A DNA stretch of 64,000 bases, from the NCBI RefSeq assembly GCF_019468565.1, contig NZ_CP080521.1, positions 930,001 to 994,000 on the forward strand, written 5' to 3'. A program made the position numbers and the translations under genes. This DNA is from Pseudonocardia sp. DSM 110487. GTDB taxonomy: Bacteria > Actinomycetota > Actinomycetes > Mycobacteriales > Pseudonocardiaceae. Shown here piece by piece: positions 1 through 8,254 of this stretch. The notes beneath the pieces are model-generated. The model was not told the DNA's origin. It worked only from the letters and a program-made list of their open reading frames with translations, and ran no database searches. How positions within the stretch are numbered: the stretch's first letter is position 1; every line of letters starts with the position of its first letter.

Positions 1-185
1 GCATGGACGGGCGCTTCCCGCGCCTCGCCGCGCTGGAGGCGGCGGGGGCCTTCGGGGTGTCGGACACCACGCTGCCGTACACGCTGCAGCGCGCGCTCGA
101 CCGGTTCGCCTACGGGCTCGAACTCGTGCTCGACGCGGTAGGCGCCCGCATCGGTGGAGCGAACGGCACATCTGCTCGCACCTAG
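1..185 (+). CDS. C-terminal end of a TetR-like regulator (partial)
   Basis: Only the last 60 or so codons are inside the window; the reading frame enters from the left edge (codons begin at position 3). The visible part is helical and ends GARIGGANGTSART. The pattern RFPRLAALEA followed by a helix LQRALDRFAYGLELVLDAV resembles the ligand-binding C-terminal domain of TetR/AcrR repressors, where such a helix sits at the dimer interface. The DNA-binding domain lies outside the window, so the family call rests on a short piece and is tentative. Confidence 0.4.
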   Translation, partial: MDGRFPRLAALEAAGAFGVSDTTLPYTLQRALDRFAYGLELVLDAVGARIGGANGTSART

Positions 186-282
186 CGCGCGACCGAGCCG
201 CTCGGTCCGCCGTAACTGCCGCCGCATCGGCGCACCGCACTCGTGTTCGGCGTTCTCGCTCGGAGCACGGCAGGATGCCCGC

Positions 283-849
283 GTGCGGAGAGTGCGCAGT
301 GCCCTCGTCCTCGCGGCCTGCGCCGTGATCGTCATCGTGGTGGCAGGCGTGGCCCTCGCCGACCCGTTCCACCTGCGTCACATCCGGTGGTTCACCGCGT
401 CCGCGGTGCTGCTGGCCGTCCTGCTCGCCACGGCGGCGTTCTCGGTGCTCGCGCCGCGCGGCGTGCTGCGGCTGATCGTGCTGGCCATCGGCGGGCTCGC
501 CGCGCTCGGCTGGATCGGGATCGTGATGGTGGCGACGCGGGTGACGGTCGAGAACCGCACCGTATCGGAGGTGGCGGACGGCGGGCGGCGACTCGTGGTC
601 GTCGAGGCGGCGCCTCCGGCCGCCCGGCCCATCTACGCCGTCGTGGTCCGCTCGGGGGGCGGGATGTTCGAGCAGGAGACCGTGGTCTACCAGGGCGTCG
701 AGTCCGGGGTGCCCCCGTCCGACATCCGGTTCGTCGACGGCGACACGGTCGAGGTGCGCACGGGTCCGTGTGTCTACCGGTCCGAGGTCGAGGCCGTCAC
801 CCTCGCCGTCGACCCCGTCTACCGCCCGCTTCGCGCTGACACCTGTTAA
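283..849 (+). CDS. Small membrane protein with a C-terminal exported domain, unknown function
   Basis: A 188-residue protein with three hydrophobic segments (about residues 6-24, 36-54 and 63-83) followed by a soluble tail of roughly 100 residues rich in beta-prone stretches. I do not recognise a family. The GTG start at 283 was chosen because the frame upstream is Arg/Ser-rich and lacks protein-like character, and because a positively charged stretch (VRRVRSALV) then directly precedes the first membrane segment. Its stop codon overlaps that of the converging XRE-cupin gene by four bases. A cell-envelope role is plausible but unsupported. Confidence 0.6.
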   Translation: MRRVRSALVLAACAVIVIVVAGVALADPFHLRHIRWFTASAVLLAVLLATAAFSVLAPRGVLRLIVLAIGGLAALGWIGIVMVATRVTVENRTVSEVADGGRRLVVVEAAPPAARPIYAVVVRSGGGMFEQETVVYQGVESGVPPSDIRFVDGDTVEVRTGPCVYRSEVEAVTLAVDPVYRPLRADTC

Positions 850-1466
850 GAGAGCGGCAACTCGGCCTCGGCGATGCTGGTCGGGGGCACGAGGCCGGCG
901 TCGCCGGGCTGCAGCACCACCATGACGAACCGGACGGGCCCGTCGCCGATGCCCGAGTAGCGGTGCGGCGCGTGGGCCTGGAACAGCACGGTGTCGCCGG
1001 TGTCCAGGTGCTGTTCGGTGGCGCCGACGCGCAGGCCCAGCCGGCCCGACAGCACCGAGAGCACCTCCTGCGTGCCCATCGGGTGGGCCTCGCCGTCGAA
1101 GCCGTCGCCGGGCTGCAGCGTCCAGTCCCACAGCTCGACGACGTCCGGCGGGTCGGTGCCGATCCGGAACACCGCGTTGCTGCCTGCCGCGCTGCTCCAC
1201 AGCGTGGCGGCCTCCGCGGCGCGACGGACGGTGACGCGCGGCTCGCTCGCGTCCTCGATGAGCGAGGTGACGCCGACGCGCAAGGCGGCGGCGAGCGCGG
1301 CGAGGGTGGCGATGCTCGGGTTGCCGCGCGAGGTCTCGATCTGGATGACGGTGCCGCGGCTCACGCCTGCCGCGGTGGCCAGCGCGTCGATCGTCATCCG
1401 CCGCTGTTGGCGCAGTGCACGCACGTTGCGGCCGACGGCCGTGGCCACGTCCTCCGAGGACTGCAT
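846..1466 (-). CDS. XRE-family regulator with C-terminal cupin domain
   Basis: 206 residues. Residues about 12-67 form an XRE/HTH_3 domain (VGRNVRALRQQRRMTIDAL, then the recognition-helix region GVSRGTVIQIE). Residues about 110-190 form a cupin (PMGTQEVLSVLSGRLGLRVG, then HAPHRYSG) that would bind a small effector. This architecture is typical of cytoplasmic regulators of a neighbouring transporter or catabolic gene. It is divergent from the DMT transporter at 1576 with a 109-bp gap, so that gene is the likeliest target, in addition to itself. The effector cannot be read from sequence. Confidence 0.85.
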   Translation of the reverse strand: MQSSEDVATAVGRNVRALRQQRRMTIDALATAAGVSRGTVIQIETSRGNPSIATLAALAAALRVGVTSLIEDASEPRVTVRRAAEAATLWSSAAGSNAVFRIGTDPPDVVELWDWTLQPGDGFDGEAHPMGTQEVLSVLSGRLGLRVGATEQHLDTGDTVLFQAHAPHRYSGIGDGPVRFVMVVLQPGDAGLVPPTSIAEAELPLS

Positions 1467-1575
1467 GGGGACAGTCTGCCGTACCCCAGGGAATAGTTCG
1501 TTGTACTTCAGCGCTGCCTTCGGCTAGCGTCCACTCTGCTGTCCTTCAGGGTTTGATCCATTGAACTGAGGTCTC

Positions 1576-2478
1576 ATGTCCGTCCCGTTCGCCCTGCCCG
1601 CCGCCGTCACGTACGGCATCGCCGACTTCGCAGGCGGGCTGGCGGCGCGACGAGCATCGGTGCTCGTCGTCACGGTCGTCGCGCAGGCCGCTGGGCTGCT
1701 GAGCCTGCTGCTCGTGATCGGGCTCGTCACGGGGCGGCCGTCGCCCGCCGCGTTCGGGGTCGGTGCGCTCGCGGGCCTCGCCGGGGTGTCCGGCCTGCTG
1801 CTGTACCTCAAGGCGCTCGCCGTCGGGCCGATGGGCGTGGTCGCCCCGCTGTCGGCGGTGGTCAGCGCGGGGCTCCCGCTCGCGGTGGGGCTCGTGGGCG
1901 GGGAGCGGCTCGGGCCGGTGGCTGTGCTCGCCGTTGCCGTCGCGCTCGTGGCGATCCTGCTGGCCACCACGGGCACCCGGAACGACCGGGCCGCCAGCAC
2001 CGGCGTGCTGCTGGGCCTGGCCGCGGGAGTGGGTTTCGGCATGTTCTTCGTCGGGATCGACGCCGCGCCGGACGACTCGGGGCTGTGGCCACTGCTCGCC
2101 GGCCGGATCGCCTCGGTGGCGCTGCTCACCGGCCTCGTCCTCCGGCACCACCTGCCCCTGCCCACCCGCACGCGGGCCGCGACCCTCGCACCGGCCACTG
2201 GCGAGTCCAGCATCCCGGCACGGGGAGACGACCGCCTCGGCGCACGTGGCCCGCTGCTGCTCATGGTGGTGAGCGGCGTGTTCGACACCCTCGCGAACGT
2301 GCTGTTCCTCGTGGCCACGCGCCTCGGCGAACTGGGGATCAGCGCCGTGGTGGTGTCGCTCTACCCCGTGGTGGTCGTGCTGCTGGCCCGCGTCGTGCTC
2401 GGCGAGCGCCTCACCCGCACCCAGCTGCTGAGCGCAGGCCTCGCCCTGACCGCGAGCGCCTTGCTGGCCGCGTCGTGA
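1576..2478 (+). CDS. DMT-superfamily (EamA) transporter
   Basis: 300 residues with about ten hydrophobic segments in two halves, the size and layout of EamA-family drug/metabolite transporters. Both halves show the usual pattern of short loops and Gly/Pro-containing helices, for example GPMGVVAPLSAVVSAGLPL and ISAVVVSLYPVVVVLLARVV. These proteins are inner-membrane permeases for small metabolites or amino acids; the substrate is unknown. The divergent XRE-cupin gene is its probable regulator. It converges on the PMT gene with a gap of only three bases, so the two share no room for a separate terminator. Confidence 0.85.
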   Translation: MSVPFALPAAVTYGIADFAGGLAARRASVLVVTVVAQAAGLLSLLLVIGLVTGRPSPAAFGVGALAGLAGVSGLLLYLKALAVGPMGVVAPLSAVVSAGLPLAVGLVGGERLGPVAVLAVAVALVAILLATTGTRNDRAASTGVLLGLAAGVGFGMFFVGIDAAPDDSGLWPLLAGRIASVALLTGLVLRHHLPLPTRTRAATLAPATGESSIPARGDDRLGARGPLLLMVVSGVFDTLANVLFLVATRLGELGISAVVVSLYPVVVVLLARVVLGERLTRTQLLSAGLALTASALLAAS

Positions 2479-2481
2479 CGA

Positions 2482-4092
2482 TCACTGGCGCCATGACGGC
2501 AGCCACAGCTGCGTGTCCCACATCTCCGGTGTGATCGGCACGCCCATCAGGATCGGCCACAGCCAGGCGAAGTTGGCGACGACGAGGCCGGTCCAGAGCC
2601 CGACGACCAGCAGGCCGGTCTGGCGCCGCTCCCGCCCGGCGCCTGCCGGCCCGAGCACGACACCCATCGCCAGCACCGTGGCGAGCACGAGGAACGGCGC
2701 CAGCGGCGCCATGTAGAAGTAGTACATCTGGCGGGACATGTTGGCGAACCACGGCAGGATGCCCGCGGCGTACGCGAGTAGCACCGCGCCGGAGCGCCAA
2801 TCGTTGCGCGTGAGCAGCCGCCACAGGGCGAAGCCGAGCACGGGGACCGCCGGCCACCACAACGCCGGGGTGCCGATGAGCATGACGGCGCTGATGCAGT
2901 CGCTGCGGCCGCATCCCGTGACGTGGTCGCCGGACGCGTAGTAGTAGAGCATCGGGCGCAGCCCCATCGGCCACGTCCACGGCTTCGACTCCCACGGGTG
3001 CACCCCGCTGGCCTCGGTGGTGAGGCCGGCGTGGAACTCCAGCACCTTGCTGCTGTAGTACCAGAGCGAGCGCAGGGCGTCGGGCAGGAACGACCACGGC
3101 CCGCCGGTGCCCACTTCGATGCCGACGGCGTACCGGTCGGTGCCCGTCTCGCTGCGGAACCAGCCCCACCACGCCGACAGGTACGCGAGCAACGGGACGA
3201 CGGCGAGGGCCCACACGGCTGGCCCGAGGTCGCGGCGCAGGGTGCCGACCCACGGCCTGCGGACCCCGGCCGCCCGCCGGGCGCCGGCGTCGAAGAGCAG
3301 GACCAGCAGCGCGAAGCCCGCCACCCAGTACGACTCCGACCACTTGACGGCGCAGCCCCAGCCGAGCAGTGCGCCGGCGAGCAGTCGCCACCACCGCACG
3401 CCGAGGCGCGGCCCGTAGGGGGTGTCGCCGACCCGGCCCTCCGTCACCACTACCGCCATGCGCGCGCGCACGTCGTCGCGGTCGCAGAGCAGGGCGGCGA
3501 ACGGGGCGAGCACGAAGAACGCCGAGATGCTGTCGAGCATCCCCATCCGCGACTGCACGTGCGAGAGGCCGTCGCAGATCAGCAGGATGCCGGCGATCCC
3601 GCCGAGCAAGGTGGAGCCGGTGAGCCTCCGCGCGATCCGGATGATCAGCAGCACCGTGAGCGTGCCTGCCAGTGCCGACGCGGCGCGCCAGCCGAAGCCG
3701 TCGTAGCCGAACAGCAGCTCGCCCAGCGCGATCAGCTGCTTGCCGAGCGGCGGGTGCACCACGAGCTCGTAGCCCGGGTTGTCCTCCACACCGCCGTTGC
3801 GCAGCATCTGCCACGCCTGCGGCACGTAGTGCTTCTCGTCGAAGACGGGGGTGCCGCCGTCGGTCGGATAGCCGAGTCCCGTGAAGCGCACGACGCCCGC
3901 GACCAGCGTGAGGGCGATCGTGACGATCCAGCTGCGCAGGCGGTCGGTGGGTAGCGGGGGCCCGAGCACGGCAGTGGGGTCGAGCGGGCGCGGGAGTGCC
4001 TCCGGGCTCACCCCCAGCGGCTCGACGCCCGCTACGGGCCGGTCGCTCGAGGCTGCCCGGGTGCGCAAGCCCTCGACCGCCCGGATGACCAT
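2482..4092 (-). CDS. Polyprenol-phosphate-mannose: protein mannosyltransferase (PMT)
   Basis: 536 residues, multi-pass membrane protein of the GT39/PMT family. The first luminal loop carries the acidic motif PVFDEKHYVPQAW (about residue 80) expected for mannosyl transfer, and the length fits actinobacterial PMTs. These enzymes mannosylate Thr/Ser-rich secreted proteins from polyprenol-phosphate-mannose as the proteins leave through the Sec pathway. It is divergent from rsmI, as I recall for M. tuberculosis Rv1002c/Rv1003. A TACGAT -10 box ends 7 nt before the ATG, predicting a leaderless mRNA and supporting this start. Confidence 0.9.
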   Translation of the reverse strand: MVIRAVEGLRTRAASSDRPVAGVEPLGVSPEALPRPLDPTAVLGPPLPTDRLRSWIVTIALTLVAGVVRFTGLGYPTDGGTPVFDEKHYVPQAWQMLRNGGVEDNPGYELVVHPPLGKQLIALGELLFGYDGFGWRAASALAGTLTVLLIIRIARRLTGSTLLGGIAGILLICDGLSHVQSRMGMLDSISAFFVLAPFAALLCDRDDVRARMAVVVTEGRVGDTPYGPRLGVRWWRLLAGALLGWGCAVKWSESYWVAGFALLVLLFDAGARRAAGVRRPWVGTLRRDLGPAVWALAVVPLLAYLSAWWGWFRSETGTDRYAVGIEVGTGGPWSFLPDALRSLWYYSSKVLEFHAGLTTEASGVHPWESKPWTWPMGLRPMLYYYASGDHVTGCGRSDCISAVMLIGTPALWWPAVPVLGFALWRLLTRNDWRSGAVLLAYAAGILPWFANMSRQMYYFYMAPLAPFLVLATVLAMGVVLGPAGAGRERRQTGLLVVGLWTGLVVANFAWLWPILMGVPITPEMWDTQLWLPSWRQ

Positions 4093-4116
4093 CCGCCCGA
4101 TCGTAGGCTGTGGCCC
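4093..4116. promoter_or_regulatory. Face-to-face overlapping -10 boxes for PMT and rsmI
   Basis: Only 24 bp separate the two start codons. On the plus strand TAGGCT (4104-4109) ends 7 nt before the rsmI GTG. On the minus strand TACGAT (complement of 4100-4105) ends 7 nt before the PMT ATG. The two hexamers overlap by two bases, so both genes appear to be transcribed as leaderless mRNAs from one melting region and their -35 regions would lie inside the opposite coding sequence. Confidence 0.6.
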
Positions 4117-4971
4117 GTGTCCTCTGGTTCAGGTCCTGGTCTGCTGGTACTCGCGGCAACCCCGCTCGGCGACGCCCGCGACGCATCCCCGCGCCTGCGC
4201 GACGCGATGGCCACGGCGGATGTCGTCGCCGCGGAGGACACCCGCAGGCTGCGCTCGCTCGCTGCGGCGCTCGGCGTTGCGGTGACCGGCCGGGTGATCA
4301 GCCACTACGACGCGGTGGAGGTCGCCCGGCTGCCGCGGCTGCTCGACGACGTGCGGGCGGGGCGGACCGTCCTCGTCGTGACCGATGCCGGGATGCCCGC
4401 CGTGTCCGACCCGGGGTACCGGCTGGTCGCCGCCGCGGCGGAGGCCGGTCTCCCGGTGACGTGCCTGCCCGGCCCATCGGCCGTGACCACGGCGCTCGTG
4501 CTCTCCGGGCTGCCGGCCGAGAAGTTCTGCTTCGAGGGATTCGCACCGCGCCGCGACGGCGAGCGGAGGCGCTGGCTCGCGGGCCTCGCCGCCGAACCGC
4601 GGGCGGTGGTGTTCTTCGAGTCGCCCCACCGGCTCGCCGAGACCCTCGCTACCGCCGTCGACGTGCTGGGCGCCGACCGCGCGGCCGCGGTGTGCCGTGA
4701 GCTGACCAAGGTGTACGAGGAGGTGCTGCGCGGGCCGCTCGCCGAGCTCGCGCAGTGGGCGGCCGAGGGTCCGGTGCGTGGCGAGATCACCGTGGTGCTG
4801 GCCGGGGCGGCGCCGTCCGAGGTGCCCACTGTGGAGTCACTGGTGGGTGCCGTGGAGGAGCGGGTGGCCGACGGCGAGCGGCTGAAGGACGCCGTCGCCG
4901 CCGTGGCGGAAGCCACCGGCGTCAAGAAGCGCGAGCTGTACGCGGCGGCGCTGGCCACCCGATCCTCGTGA
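4117..4971 (+). CDS. rsmI: 16S rRNA (cytidine1402-2'-O)-methyltransferase RsmI
   Basis: 284 residues, the normal family length. It begins with the tetrapyrrole-methylase fold signature (LLVLAATPLGDARDASPRL) and has the SAM-binding loop CLPGPSAVTTALVLSGLP near residue 117, plus the F-E-S-PHRL motif near residue 167. RsmI 2'-O-methylates C1402 of 16S rRNA in the decoding centre of the 30S subunit. The GTG start is fixed by the -10 box 7 nt upstream. The stop codon lies inside a long palindrome that probably terminates transcription. Confidence 0.95.
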   Translation: MSSGSGPGLLVLAATPLGDARDASPRLRDAMATADVVAAEDTRRLRSLAAALGVAVTGRVISHYDAVEVARLPRLLDDVRAGRTVLVVTDAGMPAVSDPGYRLVAAAAEAGLPVTCLPGPSAVTTALVLSGLPAEKFCFEGFAPRRDGERRRWLAGLAAEPRAVVFFESPHRLAETLATAVDVLGADRAAAVCRELTKVYEEVLRGPLAELAQWAAEGPVRGEITVVLAGAAPSEVPTVESLVGAVEERVADGERLKDAVAAVAEATGVKKRELYAAALATRSS

Positions 4972-5009
4972 GTGGATACGCGCGCTCTGGCACGCGTATC
5001 CACTCACGA
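4966..5009. terminator. Palindrome B1, probable bidirectional terminator
   Basis: A 17-bp arm (TCGTGAGTGGATACGCG) and its exact inverse complement flank a 10-base spacer, CGCTCTGGCA. It overlaps the rsmI stop codon and sits between rsmI and the converging aldo/keto reductase. A near-identical copy lies at 15486-15529, so this is also a dispersed repeat. No T-tract follows, as is common for actinobacterial hairpin terminators. Confidence 0.6.
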
Positions 5010-5026
5010 CCTGGAGGTGCATCGCC

Positions 5027-6025
5027 TCACGGCCGGGTGGGACCTTCCCCGGCCCCCGTGCGGGTGATCGCCTCTGCGATCTCCGTCAGGTCCTCCGCGG
5101 TGAGCGTCACGTCGTTCGCCGCGATCCAGCCGTCGATCTGCTCGGGCCTGCGGGCGCCGACGATCGCACCCGTGACACCCGGCCACGCGAGCGTCCAGGC
5201 CACGGCGACGGCGCCGCGCGACACCCCGTGGCGCTGCGCGATCGGCTCGAGGGCGGCCGAGAGGGCGAGGTTGCGCTCGAGGTGCGTGGTGAACTCGGGG
5301 CCGCCCCGGCGCCAGTCGTCGGCGGGCAGCGCGGCCACCCGCTCCGCGGTGAACGCGCCGGTCAGCAGGCCGGACTGCATGGGGGAGTAGACGATCGCAC
5401 CGGTGCCGTTCTCGTGGCACCACGCGAGCTCCCGCGCCGCGCCGCGCTTGATCGCCGAGAACGGCGGCTGAAGCGAGTCGACGTGGCCGATCTTCTCCGC
5501 CACCTGGAGCTGGTCGACGTCGTGGTTCGACAGCCCGATCGCCCGCACCTTGCCCTCGGTGCGCAGGTCGACCATGACCTGCCAGTACTCCTCGAGCGAC
5601 GTGCCGTCCTCGGCGGGCCAGTGCACCTGGTAGAGGTCGATCCGCTCGACACCCAGCCGTCGCAGGGAGGACTCCACGTCGCGGCGCACGATGGCCGGGT
5701 CCCCCACCCGGCGCGGCTTCGCGGTGCGGTCGGCGTCGTCCCAGACGAGCCCGCACTTGGTGAACACGTACGGCCGCTGATCTGCGGGAATCGCCGCCAG
5801 AGCCCGTCCGACGACCTCCTCGGAGTGCCCGAGGCCGTATACCGCCGCGGTGTCGATCCAGTTGATGCCCGATGCGATCGCGTGGTGGATCGCCGCCACC
5901 GACTCGTCGTCGTCCTGCGGGCCCCACGCGGCTGCCCAGCCACCGCCCCCGATCGCCCAGGCCCCGAACCCGACCCGAGTCAGCGCCATGCCCGTCGTAC
6001 CCAGCTCGGCTGTCGTGAGTGACAC
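5027..6025 (-). CDS. Aldo/keto reductase
   Basis: 332 residues, a TIM-barrel NADPH-dependent oxidoreductase. The catalytic tetrad is visible as Asp58 and Tyr63 (WIDTAAVYGLG), Lys90 (VFTKCG) and His135 (YQVHWP). The C-terminal cofactor-binding region (GAIVGARRPEQIDG) is also present. The GTG start at 6025 was preferred over an ATG farther upstream because AGGAGG lies 5 nt before it. The substrate is unknown; related proteins reduce aldehydes and ketones in the cytoplasm. It is divergent from a LysR gene that is the likeliest regulator. Confidence 0.9.
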   Translation of the reverse strand: MSLTTAELGTTGMALTRVGFGAWAIGGGGWAAAWGPQDDDESVAAIHHAIASGINWIDTAAVYGLGHSEEVVGRALAAIPADQRPYVFTKCGLVWDDADRTAKPRRVGDPAIVRRDVESSLRRLGVERIDLYQVHWPAEDGTSLEEYWQVMVDLRTEGKVRAIGLSNHDVDQLQVAEKIGHVDSLQPPFSAIKRGAARELAWCHENGTGAIVYSPMQSGLLTGAFTAERVAALPADDWRRGGPEFTTHLERNLALSAALEPIAQRHGVSRGAVAVAWTLAWPGVTGAIVGARRPEQIDGWIAANDVTLTAEDLTEIAEAITRTGAGEGPTRP

Positions 6026-6094
6026 CCGTCCTCCTGTCTTCGGTGTGTCCCGATCCTCGTGGTTGCACATTCACCTGTCCAACAGATGGATCTA

Positions 6095-6115
6095 CTCACA
6101 GTGAGCACCTACGCT
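6095..6115. promoter_or_regulatory. Candidate LysR operator and promoter
   Basis: The AKR/LysR intergenic gap holds a perfect 11-bp palindrome CTCACAGTGAG (6095-6105), followed by TACGCT (6110-6115) ending 8 nt before the LysR GTG. LysR proteins usually bind short dyads between themselves and a divergent target. The palindrome is next to the regulator's own -10, which suits autorepression. Confidence 0.4.
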
Positions 6116-6123
6116 TCTCGGTC

Positions 6124-7002
6124 GTGGAGTTGCGGCAGCTCGAGTACTTCGTCGCGGTCGCCGAGGAACGGCACTTCACGCGGGCGGCGCGGCGCGCGTT
6201 GGTGTCGCAGTCGGGACTGTCGGCGTCGATCCGGGCGCTCGAACGCGAGCTCGGCACGCCCCTGTTCGTGCGGTCGACGCGCCACGTGGAGCTCACCGAG
6301 GTCGGGCGCGCCGTGCTCGTCGACGCGCGGCGCGCACTCGCCGGTGCTGCCGCGGCCCGCGACGCCGCTGCGGCGGTGCGGGGCCTGCTGCGCGGCACGG
6401 TCGTCGTGGGCACCGAGCAGTGCATCACCGGCGTCGACGTCCCCGCGGTGCTCGCGGCGTTCCGCGCCGAGCATCCGGGGGTGGACGTCCGGCTGCGCCA
6501 CGAAGGCTCGCTCGCCCTGTTGGAGCAGATCCCGGCGAGCCGGGTCGACGTCGCGTTCGTCGCGGTCACCGGCCCGGTCCCGGAGGGGGTGCGGCTGTTC
6601 CCGGTGGCCCGCAGCCCGATGGTGCTGCTGTGCCACCCGGAGCACAAGGCGGCGGCCGGCGAGCCGACGTGGGCCGACCTCGGCGCCCATGTGTTCGTCG
6701 ACTTCCCGCCCGACTGGAGCATCCGCCAGCTCGGCGACAGGGCGTTCGCGCAGGCCGGGCAGCGGCGGGAGGTCGAACTGGAGGTCAACGACGTCCACGG
6801 CCTTGTCGACCTCGTCCACCACAAGCTCGGTGTCGCGATCGTGCCGGAGTCGGTCGCCCGCAAGAAGAGCGCGGCAGGCCTCGCCGTCCGGCCGCTGCCC
6901 GGCGGCGTTGCGATCGACTGGGAGGTGGCGGTGGCGATCGGCGCCGGCGAACGGGCGGGTCCCGCGGCGCTGGAGCTGTGCCGCATCGCGAGAGCCCTGT
7001 GA
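6124..7002 (+). CDS. LysR-family transcriptional regulator
   Basis: 292 residues. The N-terminal winged HTH starts VELRQLEYFVAVAEERHF and contains QSGLSASIRALERELG, the typical LysR recognition region. The rest is a periplasmic-binding-protein-like effector domain (RGTVVVGTEQCI, then FVDFPPDWSIRQL). The length is standard. The GTG at 6124 gives the canonical LysR N-terminus and lies 8 nt after a TACGCT box. It probably regulates the divergent aldo/keto reductase; the inducer is unknown. Confidence 0.92.
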   Translation: MELRQLEYFVAVAEERHFTRAARRALVSQSGLSASIRALERELGTPLFVRSTRHVELTEVGRAVLVDARRALAGAAAARDAAAAVRGLLRGTVVVGTEQCITGVDVPAVLAAFRAEHPGVDVRLRHEGSLALLEQIPASRVDVAFVAVTGPVPEGVRLFPVARSPMVLLCHPEHKAAAGEPTWADLGAHVFVDFPPDWSIRQLGDRAFAQAGQRREVELEVNDVHGLVDLVHHKLGVAIVPESVARKKSAAGLAVRPLPGGVAIDWEVAVAIGAGERAGPAALELCRIARAL

Positions 7003-7003
7003 T

Positions 7004-7060
7004 TCCGACGAACGGCGCGTTCGTCGGATAGGTACCGACGAACGCGCCGTTCGTCGGATC
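7004..7060. terminator. Double palindrome C, probable terminator of the LysR gene
   Basis: The 23-bp unit CCGACGAACGGCGCGTT plus CGTCGG is followed 9 bp later by its exact inverse complement. Each copy is nearly self-complementary, so the region can form one long hairpin or two short ones. It starts one base after the LysR stop. The core CGACGAACGG/CCGTTCGTCG recurs in the hairpin at 41416-41465. Confidence 0.55.
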
Positions 7061-7150
7061 AGGATGGACCCGGAGTCACGATCGCGATACGGCACGAAGT
7101 CGGGGCCTCGTGTTCATGGCGCGTTCACCCGGCCAGGTGACGATCACGGC

Positions 7151-8254
7151 ATGACCGCTCCGGCGGGCCGGCGCTCCGGCAGGCGGGTTCTCAGCTGGTT
7201 GCTCGCGCTCGCCCTGCTGGGCGTGATCGGGTTCGTGGTGCTCCGCGACGTCGGCGGGCAGGAGCCGGAGCCACCGGAGTTGACGGTGGTCACCGGCGTC
7301 ATCGGCTCGGAGAAGGACGCGTTCTTCGCCGACCAGCGGGTGCGGGACGCGTTCCGGGCCCACGGCCTCGAGCTGAAGATCGACCCCGCAGGGTCGCGCC
7401 AGATCGCCACCACCACACGCCTCGACGGCTACGACTTCGCCTTCCCCTCCAGCTCGCCCTCCGCCGACAAGCTGCTCGCGCAGCGACCCGCCGCGCGGAC
7501 CTACGCCCCGTTCTCGTCCCCGATGGCGGTGGCCACGTTCGCGCCGATCGTCGAGCTCCTCACGCAAGCGGGCGTGGTCGCACCCGGCAGCACGACCTTC
7601 GACGTGCGCCGGTACCTGGAGCTCGCCGCGGCAGGCACCCGGTGGGACCAGCTGCCGGGCAACACGTCCTTCCCGGCGCGCAAGGACGTGCTGCTCTCGA
7701 CCACCGCGCCGTGCCAGTCCAACTCAGCCGCGATGTACCTCGGCATCGCCTCCTACGTGGCGAATGCCGACGGGGTGGTCACCGACCAGACGGTCGCCAC
7801 CCAGGTGACCCCGTCCGTCCAGCCGCTCTTCCGCGACCAGGGCTACCTGCCGCCCACCACCGAGGTGCTGTTCGAGGACTACCTCTCGGCGGGGATGGGC
7901 CGGGTACCGATGGCGCTGGTCTACGAGGCCCAGTACCTGGCCGAGGCGCTCTCGCCGGACCCGGTGCTCCCCGCCGATGCGCGGCTGCTCTACCCGAGCC
8001 CGACGATCTTCTCGCGGCACACCCTCGTGCCGCTCACCCCGGCAGGTGACCGGGTCGGGGAGCTCCTGACCACCGACCCACAGCTCGCCACGCTGGCCGC
8101 GCAGCACGGCTTCCGGCCGACCGACCCCCGCGCGTTCGCCGCCGCGTTCCGGGACCGCGGTCTCCCGGAGCCGCCGGCGCTCGTCGACGTCGTCGAGCCT
8201 CCGTCGTTCGACACCTTGGAGGGCATGTTGTCGCTGCTCGGGTGCACCCCGTGA
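7151..8254 (+). CDS. Membrane-anchored substrate-binding-like protein
   Basis: 367 residues. Residues about 13-33 form a single membrane anchor (VLSWLLALALLGVIGFVVL). The rest is an extracellular domain that looks like a periplasmic solute-binding protein: LTVVTGVIGSEKDAFF at its start, then YDFAFPSSSPSADKLL. It overlaps the following vWA gene by four bases (GTGA), and that gene also starts with a binding-protein domain. From memory, similar pairs in actinobacteria sit beside XpaC-like and TelA (toxic-anion-resistance) genes. No transporter permease or ATPase is nearby, so it is unlikely to be a normal ABC importer component. Ligand unknown. Confidence 0.65.
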   Translation: MTAPAGRRSGRRVLSWLLALALLGVIGFVVLRDVGGQEPEPPELTVVTGVIGSEKDAFFADQRVRDAFRAHGLELKIDPAGSRQIATTTRLDGYDFAFPSSSPSADKLLAQRPAARTYAPFSSPMAVATFAPIVELLTQAGVVAPGSTTFDVRRYLELAAAGTRWDQLPGNTSFPARKDVLLSTTAPCQSNSAAMYLGIASYVANADGVVTDQTVATQVTPSVQPLFRDQGYLPPTTEVLFEDYLSAGMGRVPMALVYEAQYLAEALSPDPVLPADARLLYPSPTIFSRHTLVPLTPAGDRVGELLTTDPQLATLAAQHGFRPTDPRAFAAAFRDRGLPEPPALVDVVEPPSFDTLEGMLSLLGCTP

